Assembly: GCA_009617715.1 (NCBI GenBank) | Contig: VTFK01000217.1 | Coordinates: 186,001-250,000, forward strand | DNA: 64,000 bases | Source: Plectrocnemia conspersa | Taxonomy: Eukaryota > Arthropoda > Insecta > Trichoptera > Polycentropodidae | Direction of reading: 5' to 3' | Shown: piece by piece, positions 1-11,479 of the stretch | How the letters are laid out: each line of letters begins with the position of its first letter | How positions within the stretch are numbered: position 1 is the stretch's first letter | Program-made: the position numbers and the translations under genes | Notes under the pieces: generated by a model | Seen by the model: only the letters and a program-made list of their open reading frames with translations | Database searches by the model: none | Told to the model about the DNA's origin: nothing

Positions 1-84
1 CATGAAGATCCTATACAAAATCTAACGAGAGAGGAAGAGCAAAACACAATTAAGGTTAATAATCGAAACAAATATTATACTTAC

Positions 85-189
85 GATCTACGTGGTAAAG
101 TAAACCACGTGGCAGAGAAAGGAAAGTACTTGCAATGTCCTTAAATTTTGTTTTATTTCGCACTGAATTGTTTAAATTCAGTGGGCCGC
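85..189 (-). CDS. Candidate second coding exon of the type II membrane protein
   Basis: On the minus strand an acceptor with a T-run (ATAATATTTTTTCAG) lies just before 189, and a donor GATC|GTAAGTATA ends the exon at 85. The exon is 105 bp. Entered in phase 1 from the exon at 3233 it stays open throughout, giving 35 residues that start GGPLNLNNSVRNKTKFKD and leave in phase 1 again. Two N-glycosylation sequons (NNS and NKT) suit a lumenal stem region. The implied intron is 3,043 bp. I do not recognise the peptide in a known family. A 47-codon open frame on the opposite strand overlaps it, so open frame alone is weak evidence; the matching phase and both splice sites are the support. Confidence 0.42.
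161..183. repeat. Short perfect hairpin
   Basis: CACTGAATT at 161-169 and AATTCAGTG at 175-183 pair perfectly over 9 bp around a 5-nt loop. Part of it lies inside the candidate second exon, near its acceptor. No function is implied by the sequence alone. Confidence 0.5.
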
Positions 190-3100
190 CTGAAAAAATA
201 TTATCAGCACCAGATTATAAAAACTGAACTATTTTAAATAGTTTTAGGTAATAACATTTCTTAAATATCACAATAAAACTAGTACTAATAATAATATTTG
301 TTCATGAATATAATTATTAACACCTTGTTGGTAACTGCTAAAGTAGTTAAGTTTTAATTAAATAAAAGCTAGAGCTGTTTTTTTTATGTATTTCCTGTTT
401 AACTGCCATCTTAAGTTAGGAAATTGTCAAGATACAATTAGACTCGCAAAGTGAAAATTTGGAATGCTCATAAACTGCTATTTCCCTGAAAGAAAATGGC
501 AAGGTTTAATTGTCTGCGCAGCGCGTAAAATTGGTAGAAAATAGCAAAGGTTAATTGGTCGTGAAGATGTTTATTATATTTTATATAAATTATTCTGATA
601 TTTTAAAAAATGTTATTTTATTTAAAGTAAACTTTACCTTTTGATTACAGTACAATTAAATTTGCTTTGTTTATTTAAAATATAGTATATAATGAGAGTT
701 TTGTAAAATAAAGCTGTAAAAATATAATGTGTATGTGTTTAGCTAAGTAAAAGTAAAGGCATGTGATAATTAGTTCTCTACTAACAAACATCTGTTTTAA
801 CCTTTTATAAATACTGAATATCTTACGAATTGTTTTATAAATAAATTGCACATCTAGTAAATTAATCCGATGAATTTTTTAAACTCTTTATATTAAATAT
901 ATATAGCTACCAAACAAAAAATAATAATTTTACTATAATTTCAACTTTTTATAATTTTATAATGCCAGTACTAGAGGCCATAAACGACTGCATTATAATT
1001 AAATTTATAAGCTATTTTTTAATAATAAAAAAATATAATATATATTTAATAATTAAAAGCAAGAGGCAAGAACTAAAAAAGAATATACATAAATTACTAT
1101 GCAATGTATATAATGAATAGACAATGTCTAAAGAATGAAAGACTGAGATCATAGTACACATACTAAATGTGACAAAGTGAAACAGGGGGATTGCCCTACT
1201 TAATAAAGCTTACAAAGTATTCTTAGTAGTGCTGCACAAAAGGCTTTAAAAGTATGGTGAAGCAATAATAAAGAGTTTTAATGCGGTTCTCGACCAAATA
1301 CATCCACTTTAAAGCATACAGAATACATATTATGAGACAGTCGATGTAAAAGTCTCGTTGATTTAGTATCAAGCTATATACTTTTTTCGTTTACATTGAC
1401 AAAAAAAGCATTTGATATTTAATGCTCAGAGAACTCAAAACGGTTGCCCAAAACTTAGTAAAAAATACTATAAAAAGGAAAAATGTTCGTCTACAAAACC
1501 AAGCGACAAAAATGTTATTTACTAGTAGAAACCATTACCCAAAAATTGAAAGTAACAGAACAGATAGATAACTTGCCTAATTACCAGATTAAAACAGAGC
1601 CTGATTAGACATGCCACAAATATTTGTCGTGAAGCATCTAATTATGGATTAAATAAAAAAATAAAATCTTTCAAAATAAAATACATAATCAACTTTAAAA
1701 TCAGCATATATCCTGCTAAACTTTTTTGAACATAAGATCCAGAAAAAAATATTTAGATCAAAAGTTACTACAAGTATACAGAAAGATCAATTATGTAATT
1801 CTGTGTTTCTTCAGCTTCTGTAAATATACGATGCTTTCTTATTTATATAATACATATTTTAAACAACCTGTATATTTTGTTATTTGTTTTATGAGTGATG
1901 AGATATATAAATACTATTATTATTTATAATAGCATCACATGGTATGCCTCCTCATAGTCCATATTTAAAGATCAATGAATTACGGCATAAAATTAAGTAA
2001 GATTTTGTAAAAATGACTGCGTAAGTTCGCGATGTTCTATAAGATAAATTAAGGAACACTTTTTCTTTGAGCACACTTTGTAATTGACCAATTTAAGTGA
2101 ACGTTGAAGTAATCGAGCCTTATCTACAAATAATGGGTAAAGTTACTTAACTGTTTCAAATTTCCCAATATACGACTATAATCATCATGGAACACTTTTT
2201 CATGTAATTTAATAACAAATTATTAAGAAAAACAACAAAGCACTAAGTTTTTTTTATAATCACTAGAAGGATATTCGTTTTTTAAGATAAAAAAATATGA
2301 GAAATATAATAGTAAACAATAATGAATGTAGAAATAAGGACGTCTAAAAAAATCATTGACGAGTGTTTATTAACTTATAAAATATGCTGATTCACTCCTA
2401 TAATGCACCGTCTCGCATTGCAGCACATGCGTTGGATATTTGCATTTTTTAGACTTAGCTTTTAATATTTTTTTACGTCCTGTATAGTAAATAAAAAACA
2501 ATTACGGGATTTAATTTCAATCCATAGGCAATTGCTTCCTATAACAATCAAATTTAATAAAAAACAAATTAATTATTTTTTTAATAATTACTAAGCAAAT
2601 AAAGTAATGTGGCAACAAAATTCTTGTAACTAAACTGTTTAATATGGCAAAGTCAAGAGAAAGCCATTACTTATAGCTCATCCCTTGTTTTTATTAAATG
2701 TAATATTTTTAAGCCATTTGTGACAGTGACATATTGTAAGTTTAATTTCAAGTTCAGATTTTTTCAATTGTAATTATTTAAATATTTTTTTACTATAAAA
2801 AAAAAACTCATACTTCAACTAAAAACAAATTTGAAAATAATGGGTATTCATTATAATTTAATTCTAGTCTGAATTTATTTGTGTAAATTAATTAATAGCG
2901 ATTCCTAATCATCTGAATATAATTGTAATAATAAAAAAATAAGCTCGCAATTATAATATATATAATATGTCGTAGTTATGATAAAATTTAATATACGTAT
3001 TTTAATATGGCAAAAATGTAAAATTATTTGTATTGTAATTTAAATACAAATTACTATTCTACAAATATAATTTGTCTGCGCTCATCTATCAACTGCACCA

Positions 3101-3232
3101 AATATATTAAATATCATTGATAATCTATCGATAAGCCTTGTAGATAATCTGTTTTTATAAAGACTGCTAAACAAAATACGAGTTTTTATTAACTATTTTT
3201 TTTAATAGAAAAAATTTAGTATATAAACTCAC
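190..3232 (-). other. Putative intron, AT-rich
   Basis: This lies between the two candidate exons. It is very AT-rich and I see no convincing coding block. A somewhat protein-like stretch with stops at about 1,930-2,200 on the plus strand recalls the C-terminal part of a DDE transposase, but the match is too weak to call. A perfect hairpin at 161-183 sits partly inside the neighbouring exon. Confidence 0.35.
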
Positions 3233-3506
3233 CATCTTCTGGTCCCGCTGCAGGTTTCTTCTTCGTCATCGACGCGTTGTGATGAGGAGTGTTAGTCTCT
3301 CTTCTCCAAGCTTGAAACGGGGGTACCACGCCACCCCCAGGTCCGCCACCTCCAGCCACCCCGCTTCCAACCCCACCCACTGCACTACCACCCGGTCCGG
3401 CTGTCCTCTCCTCGGTGAACAGTAGGAAGACGACCGTTGACCACACGGCCGACCCCAACAACACAATCTTGATAAGAAGAGACCTCCTTCTCAGTAAGAA
3501 GCCCAT
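3233..3506 (-). CDS. First coding exon of a type II membrane protein, candidate GalNAc-transferase N-terminus
   Basis: This encodes 91 residues plus one base of the next codon. The protein starts MGFLLRRRSLL, a short Arg-rich cytosolic tail. A single hydrophobic segment follows at about residues 13-30 (IKIVLLGSAVWSTVVFLLF). Next comes a long Gly/Pro/Val-rich low-complexity stem (about 35-62) with one N-glycosylation sequon (NAS). This is the usual architecture of a Golgi glycosyltransferase. The RRRS plus hydrophobic anchor plus Gly-rich stem reminds me of the insect pgant9-type polypeptide GalNAc-transferases, which start mucin-type O-glycosylation, but that assignment is from memory and no catalytic domain is in the window. 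The start codon has A at -3 and G at +4. The exon ends in a strong donor (ATG|GTGAGT) in phase 1, and the open frame meets a stop soon after it. GC content is far above the surroundings. Other type II sulfo- or glycosyltransferases remain possible. Confidence 0.75.
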
Positions 3507-3866
3507 TTTAACGTGTGCTCCTTACGAACGATCTTTGGAAAAAACGCGAAACTACTCTACGTACTAATCGAATATGGCAAGCATCGATTCGCTTTCAATA
3601 ATAATCTAATATCACAAAAATTTCAATATTCAAACGTTCGCACATAAACGATATGTAGATTTTAATTAGATATGTTTAATTCTATAGTAGAGACTAATCC
3701 TAGAATAGGTGATCGCTTATTCCATCTCAGATTGTTGATATATCAGACGGATCGATCACCTCTCGAACGCCGTGTATAGTTTTTTCTTCGCTTTAATTTC
3801 TAGATTTCGCATGACGTCACTTTTCATAATATATTCTAGATTTCATCTTCTAAAAAGCATCCCGAT
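3507..3866 (-). other. 5' UTR part of the same exon, rich in upstream ATGs
   Basis: The exon probably begins at 3866: on the minus strand a long T-rich tract ends TTTTTTTGTTTCAG directly before ATCGGGATGC. The leader between there and the start codon is not open in the frame of the protein. It holds several short upstream ORFs, among them ones starting at 3860 (5 codons), near 3847 (9 codons) and at 3812 (18 codons). A further noncoding first exon and the promoter should therefore lie at higher coordinates; I could not place them. A CRE-like palindrome TGACGTCA sits at about 3812-3819. Confidence 0.55.
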
Positions 3867-6360
3867 CTGAAACAAAAAAATATAAAATTAAAATATATAT
3901 TATATATATTTTTTTTAATTAAAATAATTGATAACTAAATGTTGATCTAATGTGCAGCAAAAATAAAATTATATAGTTTGTCAAATAAATATTAAAAGCA
4001 CATTAATAAATAGAAAAACAGTTTATGCTGTATTATGTATTACGTATTAAGTAAATAATTGTATAGCTGTCATATTAATCATATTAAATTGAATCAAATG
4101 TCTAAAGAGCAGCGGTTGCTAATGCAAGATATTTTCTATATTATTAAGTTGCTGATGCTTTCGCAGATGAAAGCCGCTTCTAAATAAAAAAATCGCATGA
4201 TTCGAATATGATATTTTTTAATCGAGAAAGCATCATATAATCTTTGTGACACACATCAAAGTAGTGGGGCCAGCGAATATTAGCAGAATTTTCTTGGATT
4301 GCGAGATAAATTTTTGCCTTAATGCCACATATATGTATGTCAGTTCTGCCTCATAAGCTCCATGATTATATTTTTATGGACTTGATAGTGACAATTGCGG
4401 TTAATAGGTGAGTGTATTATTTTTTACATTGCTAAACTAAAACCAAATATTCGATCAGATATATCTAAACGTGTCAAGCTTCACTCGAAATTTTATAGTG
4501 TCAACTTACCGACATATCCAATATTCTTGATATATTTTTATTTAAAGAAAAATATAAAAAGCAGCATTTATAGATTAAAAATAGTAAGTGAAAAAGCTGA
4601 ACGCTTAAGCGCGGACGTGAATTTCAATTAGCGACGCGAACTGAAATATTGCGAGCGTCACACGGCCGCTACGTGAGCGCTAAAAATGCACGATTTTTTT
4701 AACACACCCAGTATGCACACGTGCATAATGCAAGCAAAAAATATGTAGACACACACATAAAATTTAATTACGAGTATCGAAAAAATCGTAAAATTGTCAT
4801 TTTGCGGACGGCGTACGATAGCGCAACGTAAAATTGCGGATATAGATATTTAAAAAAAAAACGTAGCGTTAAAAGTACCATGATTTAATAACATATGCAC
4901 ATTTAGTGGGATCGAAAAAATACACATATTTTTTTAAAAATATTTTCGTAAATAAAAATGCTATACAAAAACGAAAATGGATTTTTAAGTAGCACAGAGT
5001 GAGACATATCGCGTACAGCAGAATGATACAAAAACAGGCGGATAGAATATTAAAGTATGTTTAAATACAATTTATTTTTAAAGTGTTTGAGAATATTTTG
5101 AACCAAGATCATCCATCAAGATCGAATTTATAGTGACCGTTAGCAAAATATTGTAACGTCTCCTTAATTTTAAATTATTTCGAACGTTGTGCCAGGGATA
5201 ACAATAGTTTTGAGCAACGAAAAACAGTTAATCTTATGTCCTCAATCAGTGCAGACAAAATATCGCACTATTTTTTTATTAGACTGCCGTCTGTTTTTTT
5301 TTTATTTTTGGTTTTTCAGACCTCATATTTGCCCAGTCGGGTCCACATTGAAGCCATCTTCTAAGCCAGGGCTTCTCCAGCGTCCCTAAAGAATTTAAAG
5401 CTGCATCTACAGACAAATGCGTTCCTTATAAAATCAGAAGAGTCTGCGCCAATTAATTTTTCAGAGGACGATAACATTAGAGCGCAAAATGGCGCGTCGT
5501 CTAGGGTCTGCTTCGCTCCCCGGATATGGTGGCTTGTATTTTTTTTCTAAATTCATTGAATTTCATTGCAAAATTTTTATTACTTTATTTTTTTAAATAA
5601 TAATATATAATGAAAAACGACGTGATTCAAATATCAGTTAATGTGCTGATATTATACATATTTTAATATTTTCTGACATTAAGTTAAAAAATGATAAGCA
5701 TATTTAAATTAGTTTATTTTTATAATAGTTTTACAAACATTAAAAAATAAAATTTTAAGACTTAAAAAAATAACAACTATACGTAAAAAATAATAAATTC
5801 TCTTAAAATAAAACACCAATTTTGCTTTTTAGAATATTAATAAAGTAATTTGATTCGTGGAATTGCGATTAATTTAATATATTTTTGGTTTTCTAGTTAA
5901 AATTCATAAGGTAGCTTTTACATTTAATTAAAACATGTTATTTTAATAATTAATTTTATCGGATAAAATGATTGTTTTAAATGTTAAACTTAATCAATCA
6001 AGTCAATAATTAAAAATATTAGAGAGAGCCTATATTTATATTTACTCTTACTAATACATACACATAAATAAAATAAATGTAGGTTACATTACTTATTATG
6101 ACTATCTAAAATCTAAAAAAAATATTTTTGCTTTTTATTTTTTCTGAAACATTAATTAACAATTAATAATATTTATTTTTATTTTTTAATATAAAAAATA
6201 TAACCGTTTCAGTAAAATTACTAATATTGTAGTATCATTATTTTAATTAATTTTTCGTATTAAATCGTTTCTTGTACTTTATATTTTCGACTTTAATTAC
6301 CGTATTTAATAATTGCTAAATTTAATATTCTTGTATGCCTAACATAAACACACAAAACCG
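3867..6360. other. AT-rich noncoding stretch with one GC-richer island at about 5190-5550
   Basis: Upstream side of the minus-strand exon. A plus-strand acceptor-like signal (GGTTTTTCAG near 5320) is followed by a 63-codon frame without a start (about 5361-5549), but there is no good donor and no recognisable protein. The rest is AT-rich with no supported gene. Confidence 0.35.
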
Positions 6361-6576
6361 ATAGACCAGTAGTATAAATCGGTAAAACATGAAAGACCTC
6401 ATATGTACCCTAGTATTTTTTTAATTTCAATCGTGTCTGAACAAATGGAATTAGTGATATTTATATATTTAAAATTTCGTTCGATCATTACAGATCAGGT
6501 TTTCTTAGATTTTCCTAATCTAACGGATGCATATTGTAATAAATAATTAAAATTAAGTCGGGCGAGGTCGTGTGTC
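6361..6576 (+). repeat. SINE-like repeat, copy A
   Basis: It begins with an A-box-like motif (TAGACCAGTAG). It shares with copy E a block TTTTTTTAATTTCAATCGTG and a block AGATTTTCC.AATCT.ACGG. It ends with AATTAAAATTAAGTCGGGCGAGGTCGT, which matches the 3' ends of copies B, C and D. The order of blocks is the same in the other copies, which supports one dispersed family with a tRNA-derived head. Confidence 0.6.
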
Positions 6577-7788
6577 AATCAATACACATGCTCATTGCTA
6601 GATGTAATAATGGTTATTAATTAATAAAACAGATCACTCATTTGCAGACTTTTATTTTATACTGATGTCTTATTATTTAATTATTGGTGGTTGATTGTGT
6701 TTACCTAGTTCTATAGAGTTATACTAACATTTCGACTATTTATAAGTAAAAAAAAATAGATGTAAAAATGTGTTAGCAAAGCAAATCACCAACAAGATAT
6801 TTTTTTAAATATTGTGATTTTGTTTTATTATTTGAAGTCGAAATTATAAAAAATACTAAAAACGTACGTATCTTCTTATTCAGAAAAATAATACACAAAT
6901 TTAAAACACAATAAAATAGTAAAAGTTTGTTTATGTTATTGTTTTTACTTATACTAATTACTTTTGTGTATTTTATTTATATTGCTTGTACTTTTATTAT
7001 TTCACAAAAGAATTTGATTAGATCAAGTTGAATTTATATTGACTTATTTTTTTTACATATTTTAACATCATTGAAATACTGAAATTCCCGAATCGAATTT
7101 TATGAATACCGAAATAATGGTATTTACAAAATGTTCTGATATTTTAAATATTTACGACATTACGGCATTTCAATTATCTCTATATTTTTTGGGTCACCCG
7201 AATGTATCGCTATTTACTGCAAAAATAAGTAAAAATATTTTTAATGGACAATTTCACGCACTTACCGAGTATCTGAAACGCCTGAACATAAAATTAAATT
7301 ACGACCACTGAAAAAAGTCGTAAATTTGTCATTTCAGCGCACGAATAAGATAGCGTGGTAAATAGAAAGCCTTGCATAAAATTTCAAAAGGCGGCATGAT
7401 TTGCCCGCAAGACAACCGTGAAACGTTAACTTCCTTTGATTTTCCTCTTTTAACCGATGGTAAAAAGTAGACTTTCCCGCAACGTGCACTACATGTAAAA
7501 ATATTCGAACAAAGGCAGCAAAGAAGCCTTCTAACGTAGCATCGATATAACCATCGGAAGCATACAGCGATGGAGAACCAACGACGTAAAAGTGCAACGC
7601 TTTTCTTTCATAAACCCTTAAAAACAACCCCATGTTATAATTAGGTATATTTTTTAATATTTGTATATCAAATGTTTTTGGTGATAGATTTTTATGTATT
7701 GCTGAATAGAGTTAAAACTAGAAGTAGATGATATTATCAAGATCTAAATCTTATCACCAAGAGTATATGCAATGAAAGTAATTCTTGC

Positions 7789-7838
7789 GTGACACTACTA
7801 CTGCAACTAGTCATATTATTTTGCAGTAGTAGCATCAC
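7789..7838. repeat. Imperfect hairpin with 18-bp arms
   Basis: The left arm GTGACACTACTACTGCAA (7789-7806) pairs with the right arm at 7821-7838 in 16 of 18 positions around a 14-nt loop. Pairing beyond the arms is poor, so it is short for a microRNA precursor. It may be a relic of a small inverted-repeat element. Confidence 0.55.
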
Positions 7839-8876
7839 ATAATCAATATTAGTATTTTTATTAATTTTTGTGAGGTATTTCATAGATGCTCAATTATCAA
7901 ACAACTGCTTTTCTTTTAAACTTGGGTCATATTATATTATATGCAGTATACTAAAAAGATCATTTTTTTAATCTTAACGGTCCACATTTTAATAAAAGAT
8001 AACCGCTTTTCTCTTCCACATAAATACAGTCACAACAAGTTACTCGAGACTCTTTTCTTTTCTTCTCACAACATATTTATGATATGAAAATATTGTTGTG
8101 ACTTTCTTTTACTTTCTCATAAGGAAGTATAACGCGTTTTATTATTTTGCTTTCATGATCTTATGTATTATTTCATATTGTATGTTTTATTATGAAATAA
8201 TTTTCACAAATCTAGGAATTAGAGACAGGTATGATATATTTTTGTATTATATTATCTATTGTAACCCAAGTTTAGATTTTATAATTTTATTTAATGTATT
8301 TGTTTTAAACTCTTGGCATTCCTAAAAAAATATGTTTCTACTCTATGCCAACTTATCTTGATTAAATGATAATACTATGAAACCTTATATTGGATAGTTT
8401 TCGTCCTTTTATCGCAACCCTGACTTACTCCCATCTTGTAGTTTTCATAATATATGCTCTATATATATTTTTTGATTAAACTCGATAATACGTAACCTTG
8501 TCTGAAACTGTTTCTGAAAGAATTCAAAATTTAAAATTAAACCGTTTTAAATTACCTTTAATAGATGTTTCGGTATTCAACCCATCAAAGACTCGCCACA
8601 TATATATAATCCATATCTAAAAAAAAATTATAATAATCTTTCGTCTTCGTCTTTGAGTTATTTATATTTTTAAAAGAAGATTATGTTTATGACATAAATT
8701 TATTAAATAATATTATATAAATTTATACGAATTAATGTAGTTGAACGACAAATTTAAAGGTTCAGAACCACTATATAATACTGGACGTATTACGTGTGCT
8801 GAAGTATAAAACGACAGAGAAAACCGTATTGGAGCTGGCGCGATTAGTCAATAGAAAGCACTGCATTTAGTGACGC

Positions 8877-8923
8877 GTGTGTACTACTATATACATACAT
8901 TTATATGTATAGTTTATACACAC
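8877..8923. repeat. Imperfect AT-rich inverted repeat
   Basis: GTGTGTA...CTATATACATA (8877-8897) faces TATATGTATAG...TATACACAC (8902-8923) with a very short loop and a few mismatches. Composition makes a chance origin possible. Confidence 0.4.
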
Positions 8924-9321
8924 ATATACAGCAAAAAAAAGATTTAATTAAACCCATGAAAAAGCTTATGTAAAGTAGAATATATTTATATAATAAAAAA
9001 AAGTATAGCTCAAGTGGGTGAATTTGAATTCGCACAATGGAAAAGTCTCGTAGGAAATTTCCATGAAGGCAAACTAGGGTGTGGAAAACGGGTCCTCGGT
9101 GGAATGTAAAATTAAGTTCGCAAAACTGGAGTCTGGACTATATAGTTTGATAGATGCAAGGTGTGTGAAATTTTCATCAAATTCATAATATAAAATTAAG
9201 TGCGCAAAAAGTGTGCTGTTGTTGTTTTCATCTAATTATCTATTACTTAGGCAAGCATATATTCTGTTGGCAGGCCTAGGGGGAGGACAGGGTCGGAATT
9301 AACGAGGTGGCCTAGTAACGC

Positions 9322-9415
9322 GGCGGGTCTCAAGGGGTGGTGTTGGCACGTGAAAGTTTTCACTAAATAAGGTCGCCTTTATATTGACACCGAATGCCAA
9401 TAATTATAAGGAGGC
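9322..9415 (+). repeat. Dispersed repeat, copy R1
   Basis: It shares GGTGTTGGCAYGTGAAA, then TTTTCA, AAGGTCGCCT and GTCAATAATTATAA-like blocks in the same order with the copy at 10829-10930. R1 is less AT-rich than its flanks. No coding frame is visible. It could be a piece of a SINE or of a DNA transposon. Confidence 0.6.
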
Positions 9416-9724
9416 CACATCCCAAAACCTAATATATTTTTTATACATCCACACTTCTTAAGTACTTGAATATAAAATAGTGAATTTATAAAGATTTAAA
9501 TATATGATATAACATAGAAATAAATTCAGAAATTTCACATATTTAATAAATCGAAAGCAAAGATATGACTTTTGAAGAACTTGTAATAATAACTTTATTA
9601 GGAATATATTTTTTTTAGAACTCAAAAATATTTATTTCTGTTTTTGAGAGAAAATTTGCGTATAAATAGAAAAAGTGTACCATACTGATTTTTTTGAAAT
9701 ATAATAATGAAAATAAAGTTAATA

Positions 9725-9915
9725 TTTCTGTAATGTAATATTTTTTGTATTTTTTTCATTGTGTATTTTTTTCAGTGTAATTTTATATTGTATGAGTTTT
9801 TCTTATGTAATTTTACCATGTGAATTTTTCCTGTGTAATATTTATCTTGCGTTATGTTTTTGTGTAATTTAATTTTATTCACGAGCATTTTTTTTTCTGT
9901 ATAATTTCATCCCTA
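9725..9915 (+). repeat. Degenerate tandem repeat, unit about 15-18 bp
   Basis: Successive units resemble TTTTTTCATTGTGTATTTT, TTTTTCAGTGTAATTTTA, TTTTTCTTATGTAATTTTA, TTTTTCCTGTGTAATATTT and GTTTTTGTGTAATTTAATT. The shared core is TTTTYC..TGTGTAATTTT. The copies have diverged, so this is an old minisatellite-like array. Confidence 0.5.
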
Positions 9916-10828
9916 TATCCTTTAGCAGTGTAGTATCGAGTAGTGTTTTTAGTGATTTTATAATATTTTAATTTTTTCGCCACACAGATTATATTATATG
10001 ATATACTGTGTATATGCAAACCCATAAGTAAAAAGATACAATAAAATTATAATATATTTTTAATAATCAATATATCAAAAATGTAATGGGCCATTATTGA
10101 TAAAAACAATGTATCATACCAGAAAATTGACCACCAGATTGGCGAAATTGTTTGAGTAAAAATACTAATATTTTGGTATTATTTTTTTTTAATTGTTTTA
10201 TGTATTCTACGTGGGTTACTTCATTTCAAAAAATAAAAAGAAGAAAATCACCGGATAAAATAAAAATATATTAACTGACCTACGGCAATGGTTTGGAACA
10301 AGGGCTCCTTATTTAAGACGGTAGTACAAGATAGATTACCAATATTCGATAACAGAACAGGCACTAACATAAGTTAATCGAAGATTTTATTAAATTATGA
10401 CAAGTATTACACTATAGTCAATATTGACTACTACTTATTAAAAAGATTTAAATATTATAAAAAATGATAACATAAGAAATTAGCGCAACTACATATACAT
10501 ATGTATATCAGATTATTGAATATGTGTCTGAATAAATTTAATCAGATTAATTTTTGTACTGACAGCTACGCGTCGTAAATAACCATAAAAATAATAATTT
10601 ATATTTTGAGCGTTAAAAATTATAAATTGTTTTTTATATATTCAAGAATAATATTATTGATAATTTAAAAAAGTAATACACGTTTTATTCTACATATAAA
10701 AAAAGTTGTATATACATTAATCAATCCTTTAAAAAAAAAGAAAATAAATAGCTTCTGAGATGAGATTAATACTTATTTATTTTTCTATTAATTAAATTAA
10801 ATTTTAATTATTCTCTCAAAATATTGAA
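9916..10828. other. AT-rich noncoding stretch
   Basis: No supported gene. A 14-bp palindrome TATACATATGTATA sits near 10494. Otherwise I see nothing specific. Confidence 0.35.
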
Positions 10829-10930
10829 TGGCGGGCCTGACTATTGATTTTACAAGGTTAGGTGTTGGCATGTGAAACTTTTCAGGAACTAGGATTAAGG
10901 TCGCCTCCAAAATGTCAATAATTATAACAT
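10829..10930 (+). repeat. Dispersed repeat, copy R2
   Basis: Second copy of the repeat at 9322-9415, in the same orientation about 1.5 kb away. It starts near GGCGGGCCTGA and continues with GGTGTTGGCATGTGAAAC, AAGGTCGCCTCC and TGTCAATAATTATAA. The two copies differ by small insertions. Confidence 0.6.
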
Positions 10931-11015
10931 GAGCGTAATGGATTGGCGCCTTATAAAAATTCCAACTAAAAAAATATGATTAATAACCTAGCAGAACGTG
11001 CCGTCCCTTTGTACA

Positions 11016-11059
11016 ACCCATCGATGGGTGGGTTGGTAATATATCATTTGATATATTAC
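11016..11059. repeat. Two adjacent perfect palindromes
   Basis: ACCCATCGATGGGT at 11016-11029 is a perfect 14-bp palindrome. Six bases later GTAATATATCA (11036-11046) and TGATATATTAC (11049-11059) form a perfect 11-bp stem around a TT centre. The surrounding 11000-11160 segment is a GC-richer island. Confidence 0.75.
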
Positions 11060-11479
11060 TAGACTTTATGAGGTCGTTTCAGATTTGAGATGATCCCCGG
11101 GAGAGCGAGAGAGAAGGCCGGCGCCTATGTTTGCTTTCATCCGGTGTAGGAAGTGCATTTTTCATTGAATGCATTTAATAAAAGGAGTTGCCACGAATGG
11201 AAGGGTGAATTATGGTCCGTTTTTGCTGAATGGTGTCTGAGCTCCATCGTTTCGTGATGTATAACCGAGCTGGGATATAAAAAAAATGAATGTAAAACGA
11301 TAACGCTGTAATGAGAACAAAGCTTTAATGGTTTGCATAATTAATCCTTTTAAAATCATGAAAGATGAATATCATACATGTACACATATTTTATTAATTA
11401 AAATATTGCTAATATTGAAATTATATAAAAAAGCTAGTATTATATATAAACAACAAAATCTTAAAAATAAAAATTGAAG

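Larger units (their letters stand above)
6577..9320. other. Noncoding stretch with one island and two hairpins
   Basis: Mostly AT-rich. A GC-richer island lies at about 7380-7630 (a minus-strand 99-codon frame there has no recognisable similarity and I do not call it). Hairpins are listed separately at 7789 and 8877. The segment from about 9000 has near-normal base composition and leads into a dispersed repeat. Confidence 0.35.

Noticed and set aside
22..84. A third minus-strand exon starting at 21 after an acceptor TTCCTCTCTCGTTAG
   Set aside because: Joining it to the donor at 85 gives an in-frame stop after three codons, so it does not continue the gene.
1..144. Plus-strand 47-codon open frame running in from the window edge to a stop at 142-144
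   Set aside because: It looks somewhat protein-like but has no recognisable motif. The overlapping minus-strand exon at 85-189 has splice sites and a matching phase, which is better evidence.
1400..2200. Plus-strand stretch recalling a Tc1 or DDE_3 transposase (MPPHSPYL... with stops)
   Set aside because: Only a loose pattern; no block of conserved residues is long enough to support a call.
5320..5549. Plus-strand exon after GGTTTTTCAG
   Set aside because: The acceptor is good, but the frame from it stops within 15 codons in the best case and no donor is present.
7255..7290. Minus-strand 16-bp micro-exon between ATTTTATGTTCAG and GTAAGTGCG
   Set aside because: Too short and without any supporting neighbour; splice-like signals this close occur by chance in AT-rich DNA.
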